Below the pieces are notes generated by a model that saw nothing but the letters and a program-made list of their open reading frames with translations, did no database searches and was not told where the DNA came from. A stretch of DNA of 64,000 bases from Tiliqua scincoides (lineage: Eukaryota > Chordata > Lepidosauria > Squamata > Scincidae). The stretch covers positions 23,104,284 through 23,168,283 of the forward strand of contig NC_089830.1 in assembly GCF_035046505.1 (NCBI RefSeq). Direction: 5' to 3'. A program made the position numbers and the translations under genes. Position 1 is the first letter of the stretch; each line of letters starts with the position of its first letter. Below, piece by piece: positions 22,083 to 32,936 of the stretch.

Positions 22083-22162
<80 letters not shown>
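22083..22162. repeat. (CT)n(CA)n compound microsatellite
   Basis: CT repeats to about 22126 switch to CA repeats. Confidence 0.95.
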
Positions 22163-22164
<2 letters not shown>

Positions 22165-22299
22165 TAAGAAAAAGTGCAAGTTCACAAAAGTAGGGCTACC
22201 GGAAAGCCCAGTATGGAAAAGCATGCTGCACTTGAAATCTGAGCCCTCCCCAAATAAGAGGGCATGCTATCACTTCCATGCCCCTCATCTCCTGCCTAA

Positions 22300-22381
22300 G
22301 GCAGGGGGTTGTCCTGCCTAAGGTAGGTGGTTGGACTAGATGACTTATTAGGCCCCTTCCAACGCTATGATTCTATGATTT
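22300..22381 (+). mobile_element. CR1 LINE 3' terminus
   Basis: The block 'ggttggactagatgactta' and 'ccccttccaacgctatgatt' ends in ATTCTATGATT, the hallmark CR1 octamer-like tail. Confidence 0.7.
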
Positions 22382-22486
22382 GAGTCTGCAAAGGCTCTTT
22401 ACTAACTGCCCTTAGAAAAGGAATGGTGAACTAACCGGTTTGATCCAAAATGGTTCCTCTTATGTTCTTCCTGTTTTATTCCAAAG

Positions 22487-23539
22487 AGGGATAGAAGACA
22501 AGAGTAAAAAATATCCAGTCCAGCAATGGAGACCACAACTCTATCAACAAATCTTACTACGCTCATTTCTGAGTATCCAAGAAGGCATGACTTGAAACTC
22601 TTGGAACAAAGAATGCAAATTTTCTCCAAAGTAGCCTACAGCCTTATCTTTGTGTTGGGGACCGCAAGGAATGGGCTGGTGATTTTCATCACTGGGTTCC
22701 GAATGAAGAAGACGGTCCACATGGTCTGGATTCTCAATTTGGCCATCGCTGACTTCACTTTCAGCTTCTTCCTGCTATTCTCCACTGTCTTTTCCAGCCT
22801 GGAATTTCACTGGCCATTTGGCGAGGACGTGTGCAAGCTCAGACATGTCATGGTTTTCCTCAGTCTCTTTGCCAGTGTTTACTTCCTGACGGTCATCAGC
22901 ATAGACCGTTGTATTGCCACGTGGTGCCCTGTGTGGGCTCCGAATCACAGGACACCCCAGCTGGCTTTCCTTGTGGTTTTGGGCATTTGGATCGTATCTC
23001 TGTTGTTGTGTTCGTTAAAATTATATTTCACAAAATCTTTTGTTTTTGGGTGGGAAAATAAAACTTACTGCATTCTACATTATGACTTTCATTTTGCAAG
23101 AGAAAGAGGTGACCCCTATGTTTGGGGTAGCACCCAATTTGTCTTTGGCTTCATCATCCCCTTCATTGTCATTGCTTTTTGCTATGGGGCAATTGTGGTG
23201 AGACTCAGGAGGGACCGGTCGTCACAATCAAGCAGGCCCTTCAAGGTCATCACTGCAGTGATTGTGGCCTTTCTTGTCTGTTGGTTCCCTCTTCACTTCT
23301 TTTGTATCTTTTATGTTAAAGCCAATAGACCCGAGACACGTGGGACGTTAACGACAGCTCTTCCCTTGTCGCCCAGTTTGGCTTATTTCAACAGCTGCCT
23401 GAACCCCATCCTGTACTTCTGCATAGGGTACAATTTCAAGGAGAAGCTGAGATGCTCCCTCCTCTCTGCCCTTGCCAATGCCTTCACCGAGGAGAGCAAC
23501 CTCAGCAACATAAAGACGAGCGACAGACCCTCTGCTTAG
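22487..23539 (+). CDS. Chemerin/FPR-like chemoattractant GPCR (receptor 4)
   Basis: This is a complete 337-residue receptor. ATG at 22526 follows a family-type acceptor that has drifted to TTCCAAAG (AG at 22485-22486). Seen are N9-L-T near the N-terminus, N49, D76, C103, D127-R128-C129, C182 in loop 2 with N178-K-T, C252-W-F-P255, and N293-P in TM7. TM1 reads GTARNGLV where paralogues have GTIGNGLV, the same G-to-R change as in broken receptor 3. TAG (23537-23539) ends the protein six codons earlier than its sisters; the old ending (LESHNL, TGA) is still readable behind it. The tail truncation need not harm function. Loop 2 (KSFVFGWENKTYC) is close to that of the receptor at 63290, so these two form a subgroup. 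The gene is likely functional but could be ageing. Confidence 0.87.
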
Positions 23540-23849
23540 CTGGAGTCCCATAACTTGTGAATACCGGTTCTCCCTTCCTCTTGTCAACCCTCCCAATTTT
23601 CTGAAGAATATTATTCAATGTATTTTTTCCTAACTGTCCTTACCATGCACCTGTTATGCCCTTTCTACTCTTCTGCTTATCTCCTTCAAAATGAAAAAAG
23701 TAGAAAGATTTTTTGTACCTTCACTGTTGTTTTGAAATTGGTTGTCGGACTCTACACTGGCATTACTACTGTGAAATGCGGGGTTTTGATCTGCGTGTGA
23801 AACCTTGCTGTGTCCTTCAGTAGATACTGCTATCACTTCACATGGTCCA

Positions 23850-24140
23850 CCTTTTCGAAGTACCACTGAAAGTAAGTGGTGATGACATCATGGCCAGTTA
23901 CTTCTGGGTTGGCAGGCCAGATTCAATGCAACAAACACCAGTAAGAGGCTCAGGGTGGACTGGAGAGCTTTATTGGGTGCCGAAAAGCATATTTTGGAGC
24001 CTCCTGTCACTGTTTTGTCACATTCCTGGTCTCACAGCCTTGTGGCAGGTGTCCAGGGGTCCCGCGAGTATCACCAACCACCATCTCAAGTACCACTGGT
24101 GGGTACCCGTACCACTGGTTGAGAAACACTGCTTTAGTCC
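23850..24140. mobile_element. Degenerate hAT-like fragment
   Basis: The right end 'accactggttgagaaacactg' is a hAT-style terminus. The left part ('gaagtaccactgaaagtaag') is partly related. The left boundary is unclear. It splits the receptor 4 3' flank. Confidence 0.45.
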
Positions 24141-24269
24141 CTAACCAGATGAAAGTGCAATGTATTACTGCATATGTTAATATAAAATGCATGAACAAAT
24201 AAGGAAGCGCCTGGAATGAGCGGTCAACCGGAAACCCCTTGGCTTTGAATCAGAAGGGTGGAATTTCCC

Positions 24270-24527
24270 TTGCGTCTATCGTGCCCTTTCTACTCTTCCG
24301 TTTATCTGCTATAAAAGGAAAAGGAAAGTGGAAAGTTTTCGTTGTCTCCGTTTCGTGAAGTTGGTTGTGCAACTCGGTACTTACCCTGCTATTGCGCAAT
24401 ACGGCATGTGCGCAGTCTGGCTGTATTTTGGTCTATGTTGCTAAGGAAATAGTCCACAATCTTACTAAAGATAGGATGGAGTGACTTTGCAAAATAAGCC
24501 AGTGTGACTTGACACAGAAGGTTGGAC
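24270..24527 (+). pseudogene. Receptor 3'-flank relic without coding exon
   Basis: The text from 'tgccctttctactcttccg' through 'gttgctaaggaaatagtcc' to 'ctttgcaaaataagcc' matches the 3' flanks of receptors at 25720-25980 and 32430-32510, but no receptor exon precedes it. It marks a deleted copy. Confidence 0.5.
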
Positions 24528-24655
24528 ATGTATAACCTAATTATCCACTGATTTCTTCACCCATGATTTTATCTCAATGTGTGAAGAGATAAATTAAAGG
24601 AAAAATGTCTCCCTTTACTCGGTGATAGCCGCTTTAAGTTTACCATTGTAATGCG
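24528..24655. mobile_element. Partial copy of the TACAGGT-ended DNA transposon
   Basis: 'tataacctaattatccactg' followed by 'ttatctcaatgtgtgaag' is the inverted right end of the family seen at 10056-10701. Only one end is clear. Confidence 0.45.
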
Positions 24656-24794
24656 GGAGAGCGGCAATCAGTCAATCAATCAATCGCTTCTTTCCGTTCA
24701 CTCCAAGGCAAGTGACCCTTGGAGCAAGAGATTGTCACCTGTACTTTGCATTCTTTGTGTTTTGTCATGTGCTCCGGGGGGGGGGGGGGGGAGA

Positions 24795-25658
24795 GATTTT
24801 CTTCAATCTCTTTGTCAGCATTTACCTCCTGATGGTTATCATTGTAGCTTATTGTATTTCTCTGTGTGTCCTGTGTGTGCTCAGAATCACCAGACACCCC
24901 AACTGGCTTTCTATGTGGTTTTGGGCGTTTGGATTCTGGCTTTGCTGTTGTGTTCCCCAAATTTATATTTCAAGGAAACTTACTATGATGATGAGACAAA
25001 CACAACTTACTGCTGGAACTCTTATGTCATGCACGATGAGGGTGAAGAAGCAGACACTACGCTCTGGGTCTCATCCGATTCATCCTCGGCTTCACCATTA
25101 ACCATCATCATTGTGGTTTGCTACAGCACAATTGTTGTGAGGCTCAGGAGGGACCACTTGACACAATCAAGCAGGCCCTTCAAGGTCATCACTGACCTTG
25201 TGAAGTTCACCACTGACATTGTGGCCTTTTTTGTTTGTTGGTACCCCTTTCAAACCTTTTCTTTACTTAAAGTCTATATGAACAGAAGAAGAGCCCTGCT
25301 GGATCAGTCCCAGAGCTCATCTAGTCCAGCTTCCTGTATCTCACAGCATCCCACCAGATGCCTCAGGGAGCACACGCAAGACCACAAGATACTTGCATCT
25401 CATTGCCACCTCCCTGCATCTAGTTCAAGCCTTATATGATTCCAGGATGGATGATGTGGAGATGTATATAGCTCTTCTCTTGTCGTCTTGTTGGCTTATC
25501 TCAACAGCTGCCTGAACCCCATCCTATACTTCTGTATGGGGTACAACTCCAAGGAGAAGCTGAGATTCTCCCTCCTCTCAGCCCTTGCGAATGCCTTCAC
25601 TGAGGGTAGCAACACAAAGGTCAAACCCTCAGCTGATCTGGAGTCCCACAGCTTGTGA
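24795..25658 (+). pseudogene. 5'-truncated chemerin/FPR-like GPCR (receptor 5)
   Basis: Homology begins abruptly in TM3 (FFNLFVSIYLLMV) right after a poly-G run at 24778-24792. No N-terminus, TM1 or TM2 exists. DRC is altered (AYCIS). Loop 2 (YYDDETNTTYCWN) is close to that of receptor 2. A frame loss lies near TM5. Before TM6 a short tandem duplication near 25190-25215 repeats the 'cttcaaggtcatcactgac' area. After TM6 (FFVCWYPFQTFSLL) a minus-strand LINE tail (25281-25440) fills extracellular loop 3. TM7 (NSCLNPILYFCMG) and the tail then follow to TGA at 25656-25658. This is clearly a dead gene. Confidence 0.9.
25281..25440 (-). mobile_element. CR1/L3-like LINE tail inside receptor 5
   Basis: On the minus strand it reads 'gatgctgtgagatacaggaa' and then 'gatccagcagggctcttctt'. 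It lies exactly between the TM6 and TM7 codons of the pseudogene. Confidence 0.8.
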
Positions 25659-26031
25659 ATGCTGGTGTTCGCTTCCTCGTTCCGACCCTCCCAATTTACC
25701 GAAGAATATTGTCCAATGCCTTTTTCCTAAATGCATTTACTATGCATCTATTACACCCTCTCGACTCTTCAGCTTAATCTGCCATTAAACCAAAAAGAAA
25801 ACAGAAAGTCTCCCCTCCCCCACTGGTTTTCTGAAATGGGTTCTGCAAGTCTGCTCTGATGCTCTGCCTGCATTACTATTGCACAATCTAGTGTTTCACA
25901 ATTTGTGTGGTGTCTGAGATATTAGTCTTACTGAAGGCTTTACTGGGAGTCTCTTTGCAAAACAAACCACTCTGATGTAACTCATTGGAGTTCCCATTGG
26001 AGTTCCTCATATGCTTTCCTTCCCATTTCTG

Positions 26032-26037
26032 AATAAA
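26032..26037 (+). terminator. Poly(A) signal downstream of receptor 5
   Basis: AATAAA in the family context CCCATTTCTGAATAAA, 370 bases past the pseudogene stop. Confidence 0.5.
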
Positions 26038-26605
26038 TTTTTTTTTCCTTTCATCACGTTGTTTATGCTTGAGAGACATGGAGGCAGGGAGGCAGGGAGA
26101 GGATTCTCTGGACTGTTACTCCTCACCAAAGCCTTCCGATAGTAACACCAAAACCCTCCAGCAGTAATACAAATTGGTGACCAAAGGTAGCCATTTTCAA
26201 ACTTCCTGTGTTCAGAGGATCTTTTCCTATCCCCTTGCCTGCTTTGGGCTTTTGCATGTTGCAGGAGATTCCACAGGTAAGGAGAGTTTTAGGCAGCATG
26301 CATGTGCAGAAATTCAGGAAGAAATAGGATGGTAGGGATTTCAAGGTCAGGATCCAGCACCCATTCATTTAGTATAACTGTTGACTCCCAGAGAACTGGT
26401 ACTGCAGGGGCATCTCTGTGAGGAGGTCACCCTTTTGCCTTTGTTCTCTATAGTGCACCTTGTAGTGTCTCCGGGGTCATCAATTGTGGCCTTGCAGGCA
26501 AAATGCTAATTTCAATTGGATGGACAAGGCAGGGGGAGGGTGTAAGCCTTCCTTCAAAAGTGCAGTGGAAGGAACTTAAATAAGGAACTGGCATTTGGAG
26601 CACAA

Positions 26606-26701
26606 ATCAAACTGCAGCTCAAATTGGACGCTCAGAGAGAATTCAGCAAAGAAATTGCACATACCCCTGAGAGCTGGTCAGCAAAAAGCAACAGATCAGA
26701 G
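26606..26701 (+). other. Second 5' non-coding exon of receptor unit 6
   Basis: The text 'actgcagctcaaattggac' to 'caacagatcagag' ends in CAGAG|GTAAGAGTGG, a strong donor conserved with 15114, 51194 and 61677. It probably feeds the acceptor at 29540-29541. Confidence 0.5.
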
Positions 26702-27467
26702 GTAAGAGTGGAGGCTCCCAGAGAAAAGGTCAGTGACCCCTTTTGCCTTTCCTGGGGTTGGGGGTGAGAACCAGATTTTGGCATGAGCTCAGCTCTGGTT
26801 GGAGTCCTGGTGCTGACACCCAAAGGGGAGGTGAACAGTTGCTTCTGTCTCCCTCAGGGTAGGTGCCTGCACTAAAGAAGGAGAAGTTGGGCAGACAGAC
26901 TCTGTCCACCTTCCCTGCATGCGACCCAAAAGAAACCATGATGAGATGGAACTTAAATTCCCATTATCCCTGCCTCAAGATGGATTATAGCTCTAGTGAT
27001 TATGGCAAGTAGTTACTGGGTACTTTTTTTTCTTTTTGGAGTTGCTAGTACCTCCAAAAACACTCCCATGTCTTGTCTTTTTTCATGTGAGGTTAACTTA
27101 AAAGTCTCCTGTGGATTTTAGGAGGCACAAGCTTTTCCCATCACAAACTGCAGTGATTTGCAGTTGAAAAGGAGGAGTGGAAAGATAATGATATGTCCAA
27201 AAAAAAAGAAGGATCCCGATGAAAGGCAAAAATCCTAACACTGTATGCACCCCACATAAACTAGACATCTTGGAAATGTAGCTATGATTGAAGTAATGCC
27301 TAGAGCAGGTTATAGAAATACAAATGGAAGACATCAAAAGCAGAAAAATGGTTAAAAGGACAGTGCATATATATTGGGAGGGAGTGTGATAGATGGAGGA
27401 GAAGGAACCAGAAAGCTGTAGCTGAAAGAGGGTGTGGATGTGTGTTTTGGAAGGAGAGGCTTCTGGA

Positions 27468-27651
27468 AAATTAGCTTCCTTTGCCAGGAAGCCCCAATCA
27501 AACCACTAATTCTCAGGCTGTATTGAAACTGGTGCAGCGTATCTCTGCTGCTGAGATGAAATTTACGGTGGGTGACAAGGAAGACTTCCTTCCATTGGCA
27601 GGCTGGAGATTAGTGGTTTGGTTGGGGCTTCCTGGCAGAGGAAGCTAATTT
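27468..27651. repeat. Local inverted duplication, 43-bp arms
   Basis: Positions 27468-27510 and 27609-27651 are reverse complements with two mismatches by eye. The first arm is ordinary unit sequence (compare 9685-9725), so the second arose later by inverted copying. Confidence 0.85.
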
Positions 27652-29055
27652 AATCTGATATATAAAACAACAGACTGCATCTTGGATTTAAATGGGCCAC
27701 TTTTATTGAAATTAACAATGATTCTGCAGCAGGGCTAAACGTAAGGGCAAACCCCAAGCCCTCCCACGTGCAGGGTACTAAGTGGGAGAAACTGTCCTTG
27801 CCATCTGCGTTCCCCCTTATCTCATAGGGCATCCACCTGACTCCAGATGACACTCAATGAGTTTTTGAGCCCGCCTTTCTTTGTCACCCCCAAAGGGTCA
27901 AAACAGCAGAACTGCTGGGTCTCCAAGATGCACCTTGCCAGGCCTTGCCAGTTCAGTCAGTGGAGTTAGCCAGCCAGCCTCCTCACGTCGATCGGGCATC
28001 ATTGGAGCAGTCCAATGGATCTAGCAGGGTTGCCCCTCTGACTTTGCCAGCTCAGATTGGACACTGAGATAAAGTTCTGCCTACCCTACCCCACATGTCT
28101 GATGCCAGGTGACTAACTGACTAACCTTAATCTAGCCATGAAGAAACCGTAACACCTCCTTGCCAGGCTGGGGATCGGTGAAAAAAACTGTCATCCAATG
28201 GCCATAGGGTAGCAGCAAAAAGTTCCTACCTGGCCCTTGATGAGCAGCCAGTTACTCTCAGACTAGCTGGAGGGCAGGCAGGTGGGGACACTGGCTGGGA
28301 ATGGACTGAGCTCTCCCAAGCGCACACCTTGCTGAGCAACTAATCAGCAGGCAGCCTAAATCTGTTGTGCCAGGGGCAGGGTAATTCACCGCCAGCATGC
28401 CATTGGGTGCGCTAACGGCCCCATGTATGCTTAAGTAGAGTATTTAGCCTCACGTGCAAGCCCCAAATGAGTGCACAAAACAGAGGACCACTTCATTATT
28501 TACAGATTGGCAGTTGAGTAAAAAAATCAACTAACAACCCTACGGGTGTGGGTCCTTAATATTGGGAAAAGGATCCTAGATCTCTGCCTCCCCTGGATGA
28601 TATGGTTGGTCAATGGGCATACAAAATGACTCAAAGCTGCCATCTGTCTGAGAACTTATAGAGCCTATCCTGGTCAAGCCTTTAGGGTTGAGACAGGTGT
28701 GTTGAAGCTTGGGCCTGTGGCCACTTACTGCCCCATGCAGGTCGATTTTGGTGGGTGTAGAAATGGCAGAAGCCTCACCAAATTAAACCCAATACTCAAC
28801 CAGCGAGGCCAGAGCTGTTGGCATGCTAAGACCCTCCCTCTCATTCCACACCCTGGAAAATGCAGTGGGATTGTTCTGAGAGAGTTTCACTTGTGGGCAT
28901 TAGCTGGGGAAGTCATATCAGGAGGGTCACAGGCGGGTATTGAAGTAGAACCTCCCAGGATGGCAGCTCCACACCTGGCTGGAGACTCAGCCAATGGGTG
29001 ACCCATTCCAGCTCTGCCTCACCTGTACAGAAAGGGGCAGGGCTAATGCGGTCAT
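27652..29055. other. Unclassified ~1.4-kb insertion in the receptor 6 intron
   Basis: Unit sequence found in other copies stops near 27650 and resumes near 29060 ('ttctcccagcacccactggg', compare 62850). The inserted text has no clear terminal repeats and no readable polymerase. Short frames around 28699-29001 look like chance. It may be an old retroelement or other repeat. Confidence 0.4.
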
Positions 29056-29541
29056 GCACATTATTTTTGTGTGGAGGGGGGCAAAAAGGTGTGGCAAAAG
29101 AAGGAAAAAAATAAAGGATGCTCAAACAAAGAATGTCTTCTCCCAGCACCCACTGGGTGAACAATGATGTCTTGAACTGTGCCCCTTTGCCAATGAAACA
29201 TTCCAACAAGTTAATGGACCCTGCAGAATTGGGTACTTGTGGATAATCTGAATCTAAAGCGATAGTGCTCTGACCATTAAAAAGAAGTGATGGGATACCT
29301 GCTATCTAGATGCCTTTCAAAAAGAGACAGACTAGTGCACGAAAGATGGGGCAGCCAGAAACCCCCATAGGAAAAGGCCTGCTGCATCTGAAATCTAGGT
29401 CTTCCACAAGGAAAAAAAAAAGGAAGAGTATCCATGTCATGCCCTGAATGTATAAAGGTCTTTTGCTAGCTGCTCTTAGACAAGGAATGGTGAACCAATT
29501 GCCCTGATCCAAAATGGTTCTTCTTATTGTATTCCAAACAG

Positions 29542-30616
29542 GAAAAGGCAGAAGACAACAGCAAAGAACATTCAAGCAATGGAGAGCACAACTGTACCTT
29601 ACTATGATTCTACTACACTCAGCTATAAGCATCTGGATGAGAACGAGCAAGAGGAACGTGCTTTGTTGAAGGAAGTGAATACTATTGCCTTAGTAACCTT
29701 CAGCCTTCTCTTTGTGTTGGGAACCATCGGAAATGGGCTGGTGATTTCCATCACTGGGTTCCGAATGAAGAAGACGGTCCACACAGTCTGGATTCTCAAC
29801 TTGGCCATTGCCGACTTCATCTTCAGCTTCTTCCTGCTATTCCACGTTGTCTATATAGGCCTGGACTATTATTGGCCGTTTGGCAAAGTCATGTGCAAGC
29901 TCAACTACGCTGTCGTTTTCTTTAACCTCTTTGCAAGCATTTGCCTCCTGACGGTCATCAGCATAGACCGTTGTATTGCCGTGTGGTGCCCTGTGTGGGC
30001 TCAGAATCGCCGGACACCCCGGCTGGCTTCCTTTGTGGTTTTGGGCGTTTGGATCCTGGCTTTGGTGTTCTTCTGCCCAGATTTATATTTCACGGAGATG
30101 TTCTTTGATAACAAGGCAAATGCAACTGCATGTGTGAATACCTATGATAACAATGATGAAGAAGGAAGACGTATCCTCTTTGGTTTGATTCTCTTCCGAT
30201 TCATCTTTGGCTTCATCATCCCCTTTGTCATCATTGTGGTTTGTTACGGGGCAATTGTGCTGAGGCTCAGGAGAGACCAGTTGTCGCAAGCAAGCAAGCC
30301 CTTCAAGGTCATCACTGCAGTGATTGTAGCCTTTTTTATCTGTTGGTTCCCCTATCATGTCTTCTCTTTCCTTGCAGTGGAAGCCTTACGTGAACCCAGG
30401 TTACGTGGGGTGGTGTCTGTGGGGATTTTCTTTTCATACGGTCTGGCTTCTTTCAACAGTTGTCTGAACCCCATCCTGTATTTCTGCATGGGGCACAATT
30501 TCAAGGAGAAGGTGAGATGCTCTCTCCTCTCAGCCCTTGTGAATGCCTTCACAGAGGAAAGCAACACAAAGACAAGTGCTAGATCCTCCGCTGATGTGCA
30601 GTCACACTGCATGTGA
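29542..30616 (+). CDS. Chemerin/FPR-like chemoattractant GPCR (receptor 6)
   Basis: This is a complete 345-residue receptor with ATG at 29579, downstream of a shifted acceptor (TTCCAAACAG). The N-terminus is strongly acidic (DENEQEE) with Y8-Y9-D10, a possible tyrosine-sulphation site of the kind used by chemoattractant receptors, and lacks an N-glycosylation site there. Motifs: N52, D79, C106, D130-R131-C132, WCPVWAQNRRTPR, loop 2 with N181-A-T and C185, C255-W-F-P258 and N297-P. Loop 2 (EMFFDNKANATACVNTYDNND) is unlike the other members apart from the NTYD element shared with receptor 2. The tail ends HCM. All landmarks are intact, so it is likely functional. The ligand is unknown. Confidence 0.9.
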
Positions 30617-30670
30617 AAACTGTGCTCACTTCCTCTTTCCAGCCTCTTAACTGAAGGATAATGTCTAGTG

Positions 30671-31015
30671 TGGTGGTTCTCACACATTTAGCACCGGGAC
30701 CTACTTTTCAGAATGAGAATCTGTCAGGACCAACCGGAAGTTATGTCATGACTGGAAGTTACATCATCAAGCAGGACAATTTTTAACTATCCTAGGCTGC
30801 AATCCTACCCGCACTTACCCAGGACCAAGTCCCATTTACTATCATTGTTAAAATAATATACATAGTAGCTTGTTAAAAGTATAGATCTGTAACATTTCCC
30901 CAAATGCAGTCACATACCATAGTAGCATTGTCTAATATATTAAAAATAAAATCTTGAAATGAATGGGGACCCACCTGAAATTGGCTCGTGACTCACCTAG
31001 TCCACCTAATGGACA
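30671..31015. mobile_element. hAT-like fragment in the receptor 6 3' flank
   Basis: 'gtggttctcacacatttagc' plus 'gaagttatgtcatgactgg' and 'gaagttacatcatcaagcag' is the left part of a hAT-style element. Within it 'ctgcaatcctacccgcactt' hints at another insertion. The right terminus is not clear. Confidence 0.5.
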
Positions 31016-31114
31016 ACTCATCAGAATACATCAGAAAAGGAAATAATATTTTAGGTACTTTCTTTAATAGTTTGTGCAGCATATATTGATTTATATAACA
31101 ATATATGGATATAT

Positions 31115-31373
31115 TGGTGGAACCAGGATTGGGGTGTGTGTGTGTGGGACTGGTGGAACACCGTATCTTAACCTCTGTGCCAGGCTGCAAAGCTGGACAC
31201 GGAGGCTCTCAATTCCAGCAAAATAACCTGGGGCTTTCCCCGGGGAAAGGGGACGAAAGTCTTCTTCCCACCAAAAGATTTCTGGAGGCCCGATGATGCT
31301 ATCTGGATGCAGTGGTAGATATATTTGGTGCTGCTGTACCCAGTGGAGCTGCCGGGAATAGGATTGGGCTGTA
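31115..31373. mobile_element. Harbinger-like MITE variant
   Basis: The left end is near 'ccaggattggggtgtg' and the right end is 'aataggattgggctgtaa'. The core 'ggggctttccccggggaaag' is shared with other long variants. Boundaries are approximate. Confidence 0.4.
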
Positions 31374-31824
31374 AGTCCCTCTTCAAAACTTCATAAAGAG
31401 AAGAGAATAATTTAGAGTTTTGGCTACAAAAAGTCCAGAGAATGGGGAAAATAATTTGTGCTTCGTGTGGAATAAGTTCTTAAGATTTTGGAATAGACAA
31501 ACTCATCAGAAAGCATCAGAAAACATAATAATATTTTAGGGTACTGTGAAGAATATATTGATTTTTTTTTGTTTTCATAACAGGTGTATTCTTCGGTTCG
31601 TGTCTGTACTTACATTGTTGACTTCTGTTTATGTGCACTGATAAACATTTACATCAAGAATTAATTAAAACAATAATAACACAACGTATCTCATCTCCTT
31701 CCAAACCTCCCAATTTTTTGAGGAATATTATTCATCGCAGTATTTCTGAAATGTATGTGCTATGCATCTATTATGCCCTTTCTATTATGCCTCATCTCTG
31801 CTTCAAAATGAAAAAGAAAGTAGT

Positions 31825-32336
31825 GCACCACTTAACGACAGGAATACATTCTCCAATCCCCGTTGTTATGCAATTAGGTCATTAAGCGAACATTCAGTCC
31901 AATCTAGTGCCTTTGTTGCATAAATAGATCTGTGATTTCCAACCTTTTTCATCTCGTGGCGCACCGAAAGGGCACTAAAATGGTCAAGGCACACCATGCT
32001 GTTGGTGGGGGGCTCACATCCCCCAATGGCCCTATTAATAAATGACCCTCTCCCAAATTCCCCCGGCACACCTGGGGACCATTTGCGGCACACCAGCGTG
32101 CCACGGCACAGTGGTTGAAAATGGCTGAAATAGACACTCCCTGCCAAATCCTAGCTGGCTGCACAGGCTACTGGAGACCGATTGCCTCTTCTCTGCATTA
32201 AAAGCTTCTTTGTTGTGTCAACACACACTCTGCTGCAGGCTATGGGAGACCTGACTGCCTCATTAAGAACCCCTCTGTTGTGCTTTGACCACTGTTGTAT
32301 ATGCGGTCCATCATTAAGCAGAAGGTCATTAAGCGA
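31825..32336. mobile_element. DNA element with 'cattaagcg' ends, hosting a hAT MITE
   Basis: The left side has 'caccacttaacgacagg' and 'aggtcattaagcgaaca'. The right side has 'aggtcattaagcgactgt'. Receptor 3' flank sequence is interrupted at 31815 and resumes near 32345. The hAT copy at 31930-32127 sits inside it. Confidence 0.5.
31930..32127. mobile_element. hAT MITE ('caacctttttcatctcgtgg' family)
   Basis: 'ttccaacctttttcatctcg' at the left and 'cacggcacagtggttgaaaa' at the right are inverted ends. Copies lie at 38005-38205, 41525-41762 and, in part, 40740-40845. Confidence 0.65.
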
Positions 32337-32555
32337 CTGTCTCTGAAATGGATTGTGCAGCTCAGCACTTTCAATCTCCCTGCACAACTAATGTGCTAAA
32401 TGGTGTGTCACTCAGTGTGTGGAATCTGCTTTTGCATTTTGGCTGATATTGCTAAGGAGAAAGTCCTCTGCCTTGCAAAAGACTTAAGAGAGAGTTATTT
32501 CCCAAGCCACTCTGACTTAACACAGACAGTTGTGCTTCTTTCCTTCCCATTTTTC

Positions 32556-32561
32556 AATAAA
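32556..32561 (+). terminator. Poly(A) signal of receptor unit 6
   Basis: AATAAA in a variant context, CCCATTTTTCAATAAAATA. It falls 1.9 kb after the receptor 6 stop because several transposons have entered the 3' flank. Confidence 0.5.
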
Positions 32562-32936
32562 ATATTTCTTGCTTGCACATCATTGTCATTCATGCTTGTG
32601 TGTCAGGGAGCTGGCCCTTTGCCCTGTCGCCCACCACCAAAACCCTCTAACGGTAATACAAATTGATAGCTGAAGGTAGGAAGAAAAAGCAAAAGGGTGA
32701 CCTTGCAGAGATGGTGCTTTGGAACCAGCTCTCTCTTGGGGGCAAAGGCTGTACTTGTACTAGAAGAGGAATGAATGGCATACCCTGCCCGTGAAATCAC
32801 TACCCTCATAATTCTGCCTGAACGTCTGCACGCTGACAGAGCCTGCATGCCCCCCAACTGTGGAATCTTTGACAACAAGCAGATGGATGTGCAGAAGTTC
32901 CTCTACATGCATAAGTACATAAGATCTTTAGTGGTA

